DNA of 13,077 nucleotides from Tannerella sp. (GTDB lineage: Bacteria > Bacteroidota > Bacteroidia > Bacteroidales > Tannerellaceae), in the NCBI GenBank assembly GCA_031263835.1, contig JAISEZ010000022.1:1-13077 (forward strand), given 5' to 3'. Shown one piece after another: positions 1 through 10,530 of this stretch. Made by a program: the position numbers and the translations under genes. How positions within the stretch are numbered: the first letter of the stretch is position 1; each line of letters begins with the position of its first letter. The notes under the pieces are model-generated. The model did no database searches. It worked only from the letters and a program-made list of their open reading frames with translations, and was not told where the DNA came from.

Positions 1-2576
1 ACGGGACGGAAGGAGGGGGGGAGGTCGTCCATCAGCAGGGGCGCGCAGTTCTTCATGAGATCCCACCACTGGAAATCGCTGTATCCGTCGTTGGGGAATG
101 CGGCCAGCGCCGGATGCGAGGGGTCGCAGTAGAGGCCGAGCGTATTGGGCTTCTGGCCGGGGAACCAGGAGGTGTTCCAGAATACAGGCGTGAAGCCGAC
201 TGTGATTTTGCCGGTCTTTTCGGCGTTGAGCGCATCGACCGGAGGGCAGAACAGGACACTGGCGCCGGCCTGCGCCCGGGCTATCGCGTCGTCGAAGCGG
301 GTCGTGAAATAGGGCCTGTCAGCGGGGGACGGGACGGTTTCGGGATAGACCCAGACGTGCCAGTCGTTGGCGTATTCGGTGCCGGCGATCCGGACGGTCA
401 ACGTCAGTTGGGACGGTTTCGTTAGTGTCGACAGGGCGTATTCTGTCCGCGAGATTTCGATGCAGTTGTCGACGGGTAAGTCTTTCGTGACGGTTCCCCG
501 GATGAGCACGTTTTTCGTTGCATCGTCGGTCAGTTCCCATTCGATGACGGCTCCCGGCAGGGGCTTGGCGGCAAAATGGGAGACTTCGACGGTGGCGCTG
601 AATGTTTCGGCGTTTGTCCAGATCAGTTTTTCCATCCGTGCCAGCGGGACGGTGGCGTTGCAGAAGCGGCTGTATTCCGCGCCGTCCACGTATCCTTTCG
701 TGTCCCAGAACGGGTCGAGCACGCCTACCAGCGCCGTTCCCTGTCCGGGGAAGTCGTGCAGGTCAAGCAGCTGGAATCCGGCGAAACCGGGCGTCCGCAG
801 GGCGGCTTCGATTTCGGCCTTGTAGCACAGCGTCTGCAGGCGTCCGGAAGCGTAGAGGAATTTTCCGGACAGGTCGCCCAGGTGACGGGCGGCAAGGAAT
901 TCGCGGAATATCTCGAAGTTTTTGGCCTTCAGTACGCCGGTGTATTTCGGGATTTCTTCAAAGTTGGGGTAGACGCACCACTGCCCTATTTCGTGGCTTA
1001 CGACGGGCATTGTTTTTTCCCGGATTACTTCCCGCCAGTCGTACGCGGTTTGCGGCGGCAGGTCGTTGAGTACGTTTGCATGAGCGTGCGTGCGGGGGGC
1101 GTGCGTGCTCCAGTAGTCGGCATTGGGGATATAGGGCCAGCCGGCGCCGGAGGTGTAGACGCGGCGCGAATCCTTTGCTTTCCAGTAATCCACGAAGCCG
1201 GACAGATAGGCTTGCTGATTGCTGCCGCCCGGCTCGTTGCCGTAGAGCAGCATGCAGAAGGAGGGATGGTTGCCGTATTCCTTCACGATGCGTTCGCTTT
1301 CTTCGTAGAACCATTCGTCGGAGTATCCGCCGTCGCCGACCGTCGTCCAGCCGCCACATTCTACCTGGAGGTAGATTCCTTCGCGGTCGGCTGTTTCAAA
1401 CGCCACTTCCGGCGGGCACCAGGAATGGAAGCGGACGTGATTCAGTCCGAACTCTTTGCAGCGGCGGTAAATCTTCGTCCAGTACTCCGCGTCCGTCGAC
1501 GGATAGCCCGTCAGGGGGAAGATGCAACATTCCAGCGTGCCGCGCAGGAAGACGGGCGTGCCGTTGACGGTGAAGCGCGTTCCCTCCGTCCTGAATTCCC
1601 GCATGCCGAACGTGACGGCCTTTACGTCCGTTCCGCTTTCCGATTGCAGTTCGACGTTCAGGCGGTAGAGGTTCGGGGCGTATTCCGACCAGGTCAGCAT
1701 CCCTTCTCCCATTTCCAGTTCGGCGACGGCGCGGCTGGCTGTGCCGTCCGTTTCGATGGTGACCGGGTTCGGCCCGGCGGGAACGGCAGCCGGGTTCGCT
1801 TCGGCGGGAGCGGCGGCGGTGGCATTCAGCGTGATTTTCGCTTTGCCTGTGGCGTGCCCGGCGAGGTCTATTTCTACCCGGGCTTTTCGGGCCTGCAGGT
1901 CGGGATAGACCCGCACGGCGTCAATGTGCAGCGACGGGCGGGCGGAAAGCGAGATCTTTCCCGTGATGCCGTTCCAGTTCGACTGTGTATGATCCGAAAC
2001 GCTGTGGGCATTGACGCCGACGGGGATGCGTACGCGGTTGTCCACGCGGAGCGTCAGCAGTACCTTCCCCGTCGGGCTGACGGGATAGCGGTGCGGCGTG
2101 AGCAGCGTTTCGTTCCGGCCCGCTTCCCGGCCGTTTACGTAGAGCGCGGTTTCCCAGTGCGTGCGTTCCAGTTCGAGTTCCACGTATTTTCCTTTCCACG
2201 ACGGCGGAACGGTTACTTCACGCTGATACCACGCCACGCCGACGTAATATTTGTCCGGTTGCAGCCAGAACGGGATTTTGACATGGCCCGGCTGCCGGTA
2301 AGGTGCGTATTCGTCCGCATCGAACCAGGATTTGTCAACGATTCCCCCTGTCCATCGGGTGTCGACGCCGACTTCTTCGCCATAGCCCTGCTCCTGCAGG
2401 GAGCCGGGCAGGCTGATTTTTTCTTTCAACGGCTGATTATACCATTGTTCACGGATTCCGACGTCATCGGGATCCAGGGCAAACGCCCACTCGCCGGAAA
2501 GGTCGAGTTCATTTGCAGCTTGCCGGCAGGAATACAGGCCGGCGGTCAATAAGAGGTAAAAAATAATTCTTTTCAT
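1..2576 (-). CDS. GH2 family glycoside hydrolase, lipoprotein, 3' end cut by window
   Basis: This frame stays open from the ATG at 2574-2576 to the window edge: 858 codons and no stop. The N-terminus is a lipoprotein signal: basic MKR, a hydrophobic stretch, then the lipobox LYSC with Cys17. GH2 domains follow: a sugar-binding jelly roll (about 24-205, with VGVAWYQREV), an Ig-like domain ending near FGMREF (322-328), and a TIM barrel from about 335 to 625. Conserved GH2 features are NHVRFHSW (379-386), the acid/base Glu448 in YGNEPGG, and the probable nucleophile Glu529 in VSHEIGQW. The 81-residue spacing fits the family. From about residue 755 there is an extra alpha/beta region (PYFTTRFDDAI onward) resembling the amidotransferase-like tail of some large Bacteroidota GH2 proteins; that is recall, not a search. 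It probably removes terminal sugars by a retaining mechanism in the periplasm or at the outer membrane. Linkage and sugar are unknown. It is the last visible gene of the locus. Confidence 0.9.
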   Translation of the reverse strand, partial: MKRIIFYLLLTAGLYSCRQAANELDLSGEWAFALDPDDVGIREQWYNQPLKEKISLPGSLQEQGYGEEVGVDTRWTGGIVDKSWFDADEYAPYRQPGHVKIPFWLQPDKYYVGVAWYQREVTVPPSWKGKYVELELERTHWETALYVNGREAGRNETLLTPHRYPVSPTGKVLLTLRVDNRVRIPVGVNAHSVSDHTQSNWNGITGKISLSARPSLHIDAVRVYPDLQARKARVEIDLAGHATGKAKITLNATAAAPAEANPAAVPAGPNPVTIETDGTASRAVAELEMGEGMLTWSEYAPNLYRLNVELQSESGTDVKAVTFGMREFRTEGTRFTVNGTPVFLRGTLECCIFPLTGYPSTDAEYWTKIYRRCKEFGLNHVRFHSWCPPEVAFETADREGIYLQVECGGWTTVGDGGYSDEWFYEESERIVKEYGNHPSFCMLLYGNEPGGSNQQAYLSGFVDYWKAKDSRRVYTSGAGWPYIPNADYWSTHAPRTHAHANVLNDLPPQTAYDWREVIREKTMPVVSHEIGQWCVYPNFEEIPKYTGVLKAKNFEIFREFLAARHLGDLSGKFLYASGRLQTLCYKAEIEAALRTPGFAGFQLLDLHDFPGQGTALVGVLDPFWDTKGYVDGAEYSRFCNATVPLARMEKLIWTNAETFSATVEVSHFAAKPLPGAVIEWELTDDATKNVLIRGTVTKDLPVDNCIEISRTEYALSTLTKPSQLTLTVRIAGTEYANDWHVWVYPETVPSPADRPYFTTRFDDAIARAQAGASVLFCPPVDALNAEKTGKITVGFTPVFWNTSWFPGQKPNTLGLYCDPSHPALAAFPNDGYSDFQWWDLMKNCAPLLMDDLPPSFRP

Positions 2577-2593
2577 TGTAAAGCGATTTTATT

Positions 2594-2653
2594 AGTTGAG
2601 AGTTGAGAGTTGAGAGTTGAAAGTTGAAAGTTGAAAGTTGAGAGTTGAGAGTT
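2594..2653. repeat. Heptamer tandem array (agttgaR), 8 copies plus 4 bases
   Basis: Eight exact-length 7-bp units run head to tail: three agttgag, three agttgaa, two agttgag, then a partial agtt. On the coding strand the unit reads YTCAACT. The array fills most of the 90-bp gap between the two GH2 genes and ends 17 bp before the ATG at 2576, so it would lie in the 5' leader of the downstream gene or in its promoter. The only variation is R at the seventh base, which suggests slippage or unequal exchange. It has no spacers and is not a CRISPR. Confidence 0.95.
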
Positions 2654-2666
2654 ATCATTTATACAT

Positions 2667-4703
<2,037 letters not shown>

Positions 4704-4721
4704 CTTGTTTAAATTTTTTCG

Positions 4722-4729
4722 TAAAGATA
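4722..4729 (-). promoter_or_regulatory. Weak candidate -7 element upstream of the 678-aa GH2 gene
   Basis: On the minus strand this reads TATCTTTA, one base off the Bacteroidota -7 consensus TAnnTTTG, and it lies 18 bp before the ATG at 4703. No TTTG-like -33 element is found at the usual distance; that stretch is AT-rich instead. It could give local transcription of the glycosidase genes apart from susCD. Chance similarity in AT-rich DNA is equally possible. Confidence 0.22.
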
Positions 4730-4760
4730 CTTTTTAAATTTTAATAATAACGATTCATTC

Positions 4761-4777
4761 GGTTGAAAGTTGAAAGT
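4761..4777. repeat. Short copy of the agttgaa heptamer (about 2.4 units)
   Basis: The sequence is one near-unit (ggttgaa), one perfect unit (agttgaa) and agt. It is in the same orientation as the long array at 2594-2653, on the opposite side of the 678-aa GH2 gene. Two units alone could be chance; the match to the array makes a shared origin likely. Confidence 0.6.
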
Positions 4778-4791
4778 GCGGGGGAGGCTTG

Positions 4792-4863
4792 CTGTGTTGC
4801 CTTGCCGCGAGCGTGCGGGAAGCCGGTACAGTTACTGTATTGCCTTGCCGCAAGGTTGCGGGA
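4792..4863. repeat. Pair of imperfect 29-bp direct repeats
   Basis: The blocks 4792-4820 and 4835-4863 both follow the pattern ctgtRttgccttgccgc, then Rag, two variable bases, and tgcggga. They differ at four positions over 29 bases and are spaced 43 bp start to start. Between them, running into the second copy, is the odd-length palindrome tacagttactgta (4827-4839). Copy 2 also holds ccttgccgcaagg (4843-4855), which pairs as a short hairpin. The block looks like an interspersed REP-like element or a structured 3' untranslated region. No coding signal is apparent. Confidence 0.7.
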
Positions 4864-4872
4864 CACGGGTCG

Positions 4873-4899
4873 GGGCAGGGGCAAGCCCCCTCCCTGCCC
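4873..4899 (-). terminator. GC-rich hairpin just after susD
   Basis: GGGCAGGG (4873-4880) and CCCTGCCC (4892-4899) form a perfect 8-bp stem. An alternative inner stem GGGG/CCCC (4878-4881 with 4886-4889) has a CAAG tetraloop. In the direction of transcription it starts 4 bp after the susD stop codon. No run of T follows, so it is not a classical intrinsic terminator. It may instead protect the 3' end of the susCD message or partly reduce read-through into the glycosidase genes. Confidence 0.5.
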
Positions 4900-4903
4900 G
4901 GGT

Positions 4904-6913
4904 TCACGGATTTGTCGGGCCCTGGTTGGCGGTCAGGGGCCATCCGGGGTTTTGGTAGATCGGTGAATTGGCTGTCTCGTTGTCTTCGGTTGTGTTCAGA
5001 AAGTTCTGGATGGCGATCGGGGAGAGGTAATGAGCCATTGTCCACCGGTATCCGTCCAGGGCTAATGACTTGGACAATATTTCGTACGGGCGCAGGTAGA
5101 GGCTGCGTTCCGGGGAGGAAACATTGGAGCGGTCATTGTCGAGGCCGTATATCAGGATGGAACTTCCGTCGGCGCCGGTGTTGTACCAGTCTTTCATCGG
5201 GCCCCAGAGCTTGAATCCTTCGATGTGATAGGGTTCGGTCAGCATCCGGTCCATTGCGCGCCACCGCTTCAGATCCATGTAGCGAAGGCCTTCCGCCATC
5301 AGCTCGCAGCGGCGCTCGCGACGGATGCTGTAGAGGGTTGCATCGATTAGCTGTCCTGCCGAACAGGCGCCCCAGTCGTTCTGTTTTTCCCGCTCCATCT
5401 CGGTGGCTGCGATCGTTTTGTCGAAATCGGCGTCCATCCGTGCGCGGTTCCGCAGGGCCGTCCAGTATCCGCGCGCTTTGGCGTCCAGCGTACTGTTCTT
5501 TTCGTAGCAGGCTTCCATGTAATTCAGGTGCGCTTCGGCAGCCCGGAATACGGGGACTCCTGTAAAGCTCAGGAAATTGCCCCCCTGTTCGCCGTAGAAG
5601 GAAGCGCCCTTGCGGATACCGTATCCGGTAGGATACCGCCTGCCCGGGTCGGAGTGGGTGATGGTCGGGATCAGTTCTACCGGCGTGGCGTGCGTTCCTT
5701 CGGGAGAGGGCCAGATCACGTTGATCTGATACGGTTCTTTGAGGAACAGTTGGAGCCGTCCGTCGCGGTTTGCCTTCACATCGGAAATGTAGTCGTCGCC
5801 GGCATAACCGGAGCCGGGTGCATAGGCGGGCAGCCCGTTTTCCATCAGGAAGCCGTCTACCATGCCGCGTGTTATCCCGTTACCGAAACCGGCTTCCTGC
5901 ATGCCTATCACGATGCCGTGCGTGATGCCCAGTGCCTTGTTATACTGCCGCCAGAGCAATATTTCGGGATAACCGGACATATCCACGGCGCAGTAGATGT
6001 CATAGTACGGATTGTTCGGATCCGATTCGGACTGCTGGAGGATGCCGTTGTTTTCGACCAGGGGGATATTGTCCGCCACGACCTGCGCCGCAGCCATTGC
6101 CTGTGTCAGGAAATAGTCGATTTCGCCCTCGATGCTTCCCGACGGGAACTGATACGAGGCATTATAGTCCTTCTCTCTGCCCGGCCATCCGGGGCCGTTG
6201 GGAGCAAACGGCGTGTCTTTAAAATACTTCAGCCAGGTAGCTTCAAACAAAGCTACGCGCGATTTTACCAGTTGAGCCACATAGGACGACACGCGCAGAT
6301 TCTTGCCGTCGGGCGATGCCGGCCTGAGCAGCATAATGGCCGAATCGAGATCGGAAAGGATAAACCGCGCCACTTCATTGCGCGGATAGCGCTTGCTGGC
6401 ATCCACCAGCGGTTCCGCCTGATCGGGTAAAACGTCACGGATAATAGGGAAATCGCCGAACTCCTGATACTTTTTAAAGTATTCGAAGGCCCGGAGAAAA
6501 TACATTTCCCCCACGTAATGGTTGATGTTTTCCGTGTTTCCGGCTATTCTGCCCGCTTTCCATAAGGGTAGCACCCGTTCCAGGAAATAATTGCAGCTGT
6601 AGATCGTCGTAAACGACCAGCTTCCTCCCGTCTGCCCGGTTTTCCATTCGCCGGGGACGTAACGGTTATCATAGCCCGTGCTGGCCATATCATCCGTATG
6701 ACTGTCCGCACCCGTACCGAAGACGGAGACGAACATATTCGGATATAAATTAATAGCATACGCCGCCAGCTGGCTTTCTTCGTTCAGATACGCATCCGGC
6801 GTAATCTGTGAAAGCGGTTCCCTGTCGAGGAAATCGTTGCAAGCCGTCAGCAGGCAGATCATGCTCACGCCGGCGGCCATCAGCCCGGCATGACAGTTCA
6901 TTGAATGTTTCAT
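4904..6913 (-). CDS. SusD/RagB-family glycan-binding outer-membrane lipoprotein
   Basis: This would be the surface lipoprotein that caps the SusC barrel and delivers glycan fragments to it. It has 669 aa, at the long end of the family. A type II signal peptide ends in the lipobox LTAC with Cys25, followed by NDFLDREPLSQITPDAYL, a very typical SusD N-terminus. Further family marks are the early helices with YFLRAFEYF (138-146), SRVALFEA (218-225), FRAAEAHLNYMEA (456-468) and the late motif RRERRCELMAEGLRYMDLKR (531-550). The C-terminus HYLSPIAIQNFLN and NPGWPL also fits. The ATG at 6913 gives a good signal peptide and lies 12 bp after the susC stop, so the two are surely co-transcribed. Which residues bind the sugar cannot be told from sequence alone. 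Confidence 0.96.
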   Translation of the reverse strand: MKHSMNCHAGLMAAGVSMICLLTACNDFLDREPLSQITPDAYLNEESQLAAYAINLYPNMFVSVFGTGADSHTDDMASTGYDNRYVPGEWKTGQTGGSWSFTTIYSCNYFLERVLPLWKAGRIAGNTENINHYVGEMYFLRAFEYFKKYQEFGDFPIIRDVLPDQAEPLVDASKRYPRNEVARFILSDLDSAIMLLRPASPDGKNLRVSSYVAQLVKSRVALFEATWLKYFKDTPFAPNGPGWPGREKDYNASYQFPSGSIEGEIDYFLTQAMAAAQVVADNIPLVENNGILQQSESDPNNPYYDIYCAVDMSGYPEILLWRQYNKALGITHGIVIGMQEAGFGNGITRGMVDGFLMENGLPAYAPGSGYAGDDYISDVKANRDGRLQLFLKEPYQINVIWPSPEGTHATPVELIPTITHSDPGRRYPTGYGIRKGASFYGEQGGNFLSFTGVPVFRAAEAHLNYMEACYEKNSTLDAKARGYWTALRNRARMDADFDKTIAATEMEREKQNDWGACSAGQLIDATLYSIRRERRCELMAEGLRYMDLKRWRAMDRMLTEPYHIEGFKLWGPMKDWYNTGADGSSILIYGLDNDRSNVSSPERSLYLRPYEILSKSLALDGYRWTMAHYLSPIAIQNFLNTTEDNETANSPIYQNPGWPLTANQGPTNP

Positions 6914-6925
6914 TGTTTCTGATTT

Positions 6926-9900
6926 TTAGAAATTGATACTTAATCCTACAGATATTACTCTCATTAAAGGATAACCGCTTCCTTTCTCCGTCCCGCCGGA
7001 ACCGCCGTCAACGGTTTCCGGATCAAAGACCTCGAACATTTTCGTGAAGGTAAACAGATTCTCGCCCGAAACGAACAGGCGCAGGCTGGAGACTGCAAAT
7101 TTACCGCTCACCGCCTGCGGCAGCGTGTAACCCAGTTGCAGGTTTTTCAACCGTACGTACGAGGCATCCTGCAGATAGCGCGTCTGCGTCTGCTGATTTT
7201 TCCAGCTGAAATAGGGGCGGGCAAAGTACGAATCCGTGTTCAGTCCGAACGGATGATCGGGATCGTCGCGGAAATAATCCCTGTGCGGCTCGAATCCCAC
7301 GGAAGACCAGATACCCTGGCCGCTGGCGCCGTAAAAGAAATATCCTCCATTATAATAATCCCTTTTCAGTACGCCCTGGAAGAATGTCCGGAGATCAAAC
7401 CCCCGGTAGTCGACACTCACGTCCAGCCCCAGGTGATACCGCGGATTGTTGTTGCCGATAATCGTCAGATCGCCGTGGTCGTCGATGGTGTTGGCTCCGT
7501 TATTGATTTTCCCGTCTCCGTTGAGATCCCGGTACATAATGTCGCCTGCCCGCCAGAGATTGCCCAGTGCGTTTTGCCCGCCATCGGGCAGCGTTGCCAG
7601 ATGTGCATCCATTTCTTCATTCGTTTTAGCGATCCCCTGCGTTGTATAGCCCCATATTTCACCAATTTTCATTCCCTTGCGGTAGGTGTCCAGGCGTCCC
7701 GTTTCATTGGGATAGCGGGTGATCTCCGTCTGCGAATCGGACAGCAGCATCCTTACGCCGTAGCCCAGTCCGTTTTTCAGCCGGTCATTCCAGCCGACGG
7801 ACAGTTCGAATCCGTATGTCTTCAAGTCGGTATTATTGGTTTTGGGGACGGCGGTGCCGAGCGTTACCGGCAATTCCGGCGCCGGGCCGACCATATCGAG
7901 CGTGTAACGGTTATAGTAATCGAACGAACCGGTCAGGCGGTTTCCGAACGCACCGAAATCAAGACCCGCATTGATCGTTTGCACCCGCTCCCAGGTGAGC
8001 GTCGAACTGACAAGCCCGGGGACACCGGCCGTATTCGGCTTGGCGTTGTTCAACAGCCAGGAGCCGTTAGACGCTGTAACATTCATTACCTGATAGGTAG
8101 GATACCATGAACTGGTGTTCTGATTCCCCAGTTCACCGTAAGACCCCCGAAATTTCAGGCTGCTCACATAAGGCGATAGCTGTTTCCAGAAATCCTCGTA
8201 GGCCATATTCCAGCCGACCGAAACCGAAGGAAACCAGACCCACCGCGTTTCGGCCCTGAAACGGGACGTGCCGTCGTAGCGGAGGTTGGCCTCCAAAAGG
8301 TATTTCTGCCTGTAATCGTAATTGATCCTTCCGAAGAATCCTGCCGTCGACCAGTGGTCGCGCGAACCGCCCACCGTTGGGACAACCGGGTTTCCGCTGT
8401 TATCAATACCGGTAGTCAGGTCTATTTCCGGCAGTTCGGGTACAATGATCCCTTCCCGCTGGGCCGAAAATTGAACCCGTGTCGACATTTCCGACTGGAA
8501 ACCGACCATGCCTTTGAACGTATGGTCACTCAACTGGCGGATATATTCCGAATACATATTCGTATTGGCATAGTTATCCTTTAGCTGGTCTTCGTGTACG
8601 TGCGAGCTGGTGTTGGAGATAAAAGGATCCCCGTTCACATTGTGGTTGTACGTCTTTTGAATGTTCCAGTGCGTATTGGCATTTTTAATCCAGTAGTTAA
8701 ACTCGGCGAAGGTCTTCCAGTTCTTCACCGGTTCGAGCACCAGTTGCGCCTGCAGGTAGATATTGTCGGTCTGATAAATGCCGTCGCCGCCATCGCGTAT
8801 TTTCAGCGGGGGAGACGGCGTGTCGTACAGGTATCCGTTGGGATCATACAGCGGCAGCGTAGGCCATGCCTGGCGACCGATATTGCCCCACAAATCGCTG
8901 CGGACGTAGGAAGGGCGCTTATAGTCTTCCCGGACAAAGCGGTTGCTCACATTGAGCTGCGCCCAGTCCGTCGCCTGCACGTTCAGCTTCATGGTTCCCG
9001 TGTAGCGCTTGTACTTGTCCTGGTTGAACTCGATCAGCCCGTTTTGATCCAGGAACTGCGCGGAGGTATAATACGTAAAACGGTCGTTCCCGCCGTTCAG
9101 GCTGACGTTGTGCTCCTGCGAGAAGACCCAGCTGCGGTACATGACGTCATAATAATCCTGATTGTCGTTCCCGTGCAGGTAGCCGTCCAGCCAGAATCCG
9201 GGATTCGTCGTGCTTTCCGGCACGCTTGCCTTTAACGTCCCGTTCTGATAGTCGATGATACGCTGCAGATGGTCGTCGTTGAAATAGGGCGACGTCCCCG
9301 AATTGATGCTTGCATCGTTCCAGTAGAGCGCAAACGTGTACGAATCCATCCACTTGGGGAGCGTGACGGGATCGCTCCAGTGGAAATTGTTGTTGTAGTT
9401 CAGCGTCGGTTTGCCCGATTTTCCCTTTTTGGTCGTAACCAGGATCACCCCGAAAGGCGCCCGCGAACCGTAGATGGACGACGAGGCGGCGTCTTTCAGT
9501 ACCGAAACGCTTTCAATATCCTGCGGATTGATCGCATTGATATCTCCGGCCATTCCGTCGATCAGTACCAGCGGGCTTCCGCTGGATCCTTCGCCGATCG
9601 TGGCCGTACCCCGGATGTTGATACTGGGCCGGTCTTCCAGGTTCCCGCTCTTCTGGATCACCTGCAAGCCCGGCACTATCCCCTGCAGCGCCTGCGAGGC
9701 GGTCATCACGGGACGTTCCTTGAATGTTTCCGCGTCGGCAACGCCCACGGCGCCCGTCAGGTTTACCTTTCTCTGGGTTCCGAAGCCGACTACCACCACT
9801 TCATCCAGCTTTTGCAGATCTTCCATCAGCGTGACCGAGTGAAATTTCCGATCCTTCACCGGGATTTCCTGCGATACATAACCGATATACGATACCCGCA

Positions 9901-10381
9901 ACGTGGCATCTTCGGCCACATTCAGTGAGAATTTACCCTCCATATCGGTCATTACTCCGTTCGTGGTGCCCTTTTCCACGACATTGGCTCCGACGACCGG
10001 CTCGTCTTCCTCATTCAGGATCGTGCCGATAATCGCTTTCCGGTCAGCCCGGCCGGCTGACGCCGGTTTGGGATACAGCGCAATCTGACGGTCTGTGATC
10101 TCGAATGTAAGGTTGCTCGATGCCAGCAGCTGGGCAATCGCTTCCTCAATGGTCGAATTTTTCACATTCAGACTGACGGACTGCGTGAGATCCGTTTTGT
10201 TGACGTCGTAAAAGAACGTGTACTTCGTTGCTGTTTCGATCCTTTTGATCGCTTCCGATAAGGGAATGCCGGAAAAGGACAGCGTGATTTTGTCGGGCGC
10301 TTCCCCCGCCTGTGCATGCAAAGAGAAAAAGAAGAAGAAAAAAGTCATGCACTTATACATGAATGTTTTTTTATTATTCAT
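6926..10381 (-). CDS. SusC/RagA-family TonB-dependent transporter with STN domain
   Basis: This is the outer-membrane importer paired with the SusD protein; energy comes from TonB-ExbBD. It has 1151 aa. The signal peptide has a basic start, a run of six Phe (14-19) and a likely cleavage after HAQA (22-25). Domains in order: STN signalling domain (about 31-103), carboxypeptidase-like regulatory beta domain (about 115-186, with GTILNEEDEPVVGANV), TonB-box-like EVVVVGF (194-200), plug (about 205-318, with INIRGTA, LVLIDGM and SVSVLKDAASSSIYGSRAPF), then the 22-strand barrel ending RVISVGLSINF, whose last Phe is typical of outer-membrane barrels. The STN domain marks it as a transducer for a FecR-type anti-sigma factor, and such a gene lies directly upstream. 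Met8 and Met12 are possible alternative starts, but the 10381 start keeps the basic n-region. Confidence 0.97.
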   Translation of the reverse strand: MNNKKTFMYKCMTFFFFFFSLHAQAGEAPDKITLSFSGIPLSEAIKRIETATKYTFFYDVNKTDLTQSVSLNVKNSTIEEAIAQLLASSNLTFEITDRQIALYPKPASAGRADRKAIIGTILNEEDEPVVGANVVEKGTTNGVMTDMEGKFSLNVAEDATLRVSYIGYVSQEIPVKDRKFHSVTLMEDLQKLDEVVVVGFGTQRKVNLTGAVGVADAETFKERPVMTASQALQGIVPGLQVIQKSGNLEDRPSINIRGTATIGEGSSGSPLVLIDGMAGDINAINPQDIESVSVLKDAASSSIYGSRAPFGVILVTTKKGKSGKPTLNYNNNFHWSDPVTLPKWMDSYTFALYWNDASINSGTSPYFNDDHLQRIIDYQNGTLKASVPESTTNPGFWLDGYLHGNDNQDYYDVMYRSWVFSQEHNVSLNGGNDRFTYYTSAQFLDQNGLIEFNQDKYKRYTGTMKLNVQATDWAQLNVSNRFVREDYKRPSYVRSDLWGNIGRQAWPTLPLYDPNGYLYDTPSPPLKIRDGGDGIYQTDNIYLQAQLVLEPVKNWKTFAEFNYWIKNANTHWNIQKTYNHNVNGDPFISNTSSHVHEDQLKDNYANTNMYSEYIRQLSDHTFKGMVGFQSEMSTRVQFSAQREGIIVPELPEIDLTTGIDNSGNPVVPTVGGSRDHWSTAGFFGRINYDYRQKYLLEANLRYDGTSRFRAETRWVWFPSVSVGWNMAYEDFWKQLSPYVSSLKFRGSYGELGNQNTSSWYPTYQVMNVTASNGSWLLNNAKPNTAGVPGLVSSTLTWERVQTINAGLDFGAFGNRLTGSFDYYNRYTLDMVGPAPELPVTLGTAVPKTNNTDLKTYGFELSVGWNDRLKNGLGYGVRMLLSDSQTEITRYPNETGRLDTYRKGMKIGEIWGYTTQGIAKTNEEMDAHLATLPDGGQNALGNLWRAGDIMYRDLNGDGKINNGANTIDDHGDLTIIGNNNPRYHLGLDVSVDYRGFDLRTFFQGVLKRDYYNGGYFFYGASGQGIWSSVGFEPHRDYFRDDPDHPFGLNTDSYFARPYFSWKNQQTQTRYLQDASYVRLKNLQLGYTLPQAVSGKFAVSSLRLFVSGENLFTFTKMFEVFDPETVDGGSGGTEKGSGYPLMRVISVGLSINF

Positions 10382-10413
10382 ATTTTTGTATGTGTTAAAT
10401 TTTACATTTCGAG

Positions 10414-10425
10414 CCTTTCCAAAGG
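10414..10425. promoter_or_regulatory. Small palindrome upstream of susC
   Basis: CCTTT-CC-AAAGG is a perfect inverted repeat with a 2-bp centre, 33 bp before the susC ATG. It could be a protein-binding site in the susC leader or promoter. No clear TAnnTTTG element and no copy of the motif found upstream of the fecR-like gene appear in this 149-bp gap, so the palindrome is the only ordered signal close to the start. Chance is a real possibility at this length. Confidence 0.25.
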
Positions 10426-10483
10426 TCCAATTTTGATGAGGCCCGTGTGTTTTGTTTCACAATGGAGATACTCTCTCCGGGAG

Positions 10484-10519
10484 GCTGTCCGGCTATTTCT
10501 CCGGGCAGCTTTCTTTTTT
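10484..10519 (+). terminator. Hairpin with T-rich tail between the fecR-like gene and susC, plus-strand polarity
   Basis: GCTGTCCGG (10484-10492) pairs with CCGGGCAGC (10501-10509) with one mismatch and an 8-nt loop. On the plus strand it is followed by tttctttttt, which is the form of an intrinsic terminator for rightward, antisense transcription. Read leftward, the direction of the genes, the hairpin is preceded by an A-rich run and has no T tract after it. It might still act leftward as an attenuator or message-end structure between the regulators and susC. Confidence 0.4.
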
Positions 10520-10530
10520 CAGACAGGTGT

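Noticed and set aside
576..2552. 658-codon open frame on the plus strand
   Set aside because: It is antisense to the GH2 lipoprotein gene, whose signal peptide, domains and catalytic residues are all in place. The plus-strand protein shows no recognisable domain and arises from high G+C at codon third positions.
2594..2653. CRISPR array
   Set aside because: The units are 7 bp, contiguous and without spacers, and no cas gene is present.
5528..9928. Plus-strand open frames at 5528-6430, 7136-8110, 8594-9235 and 9269-9928
   Set aside because: All are opposite susC and susD, have no family motifs, and are rich in Arg, Val, Ile and Gly as expected of shadow frames.
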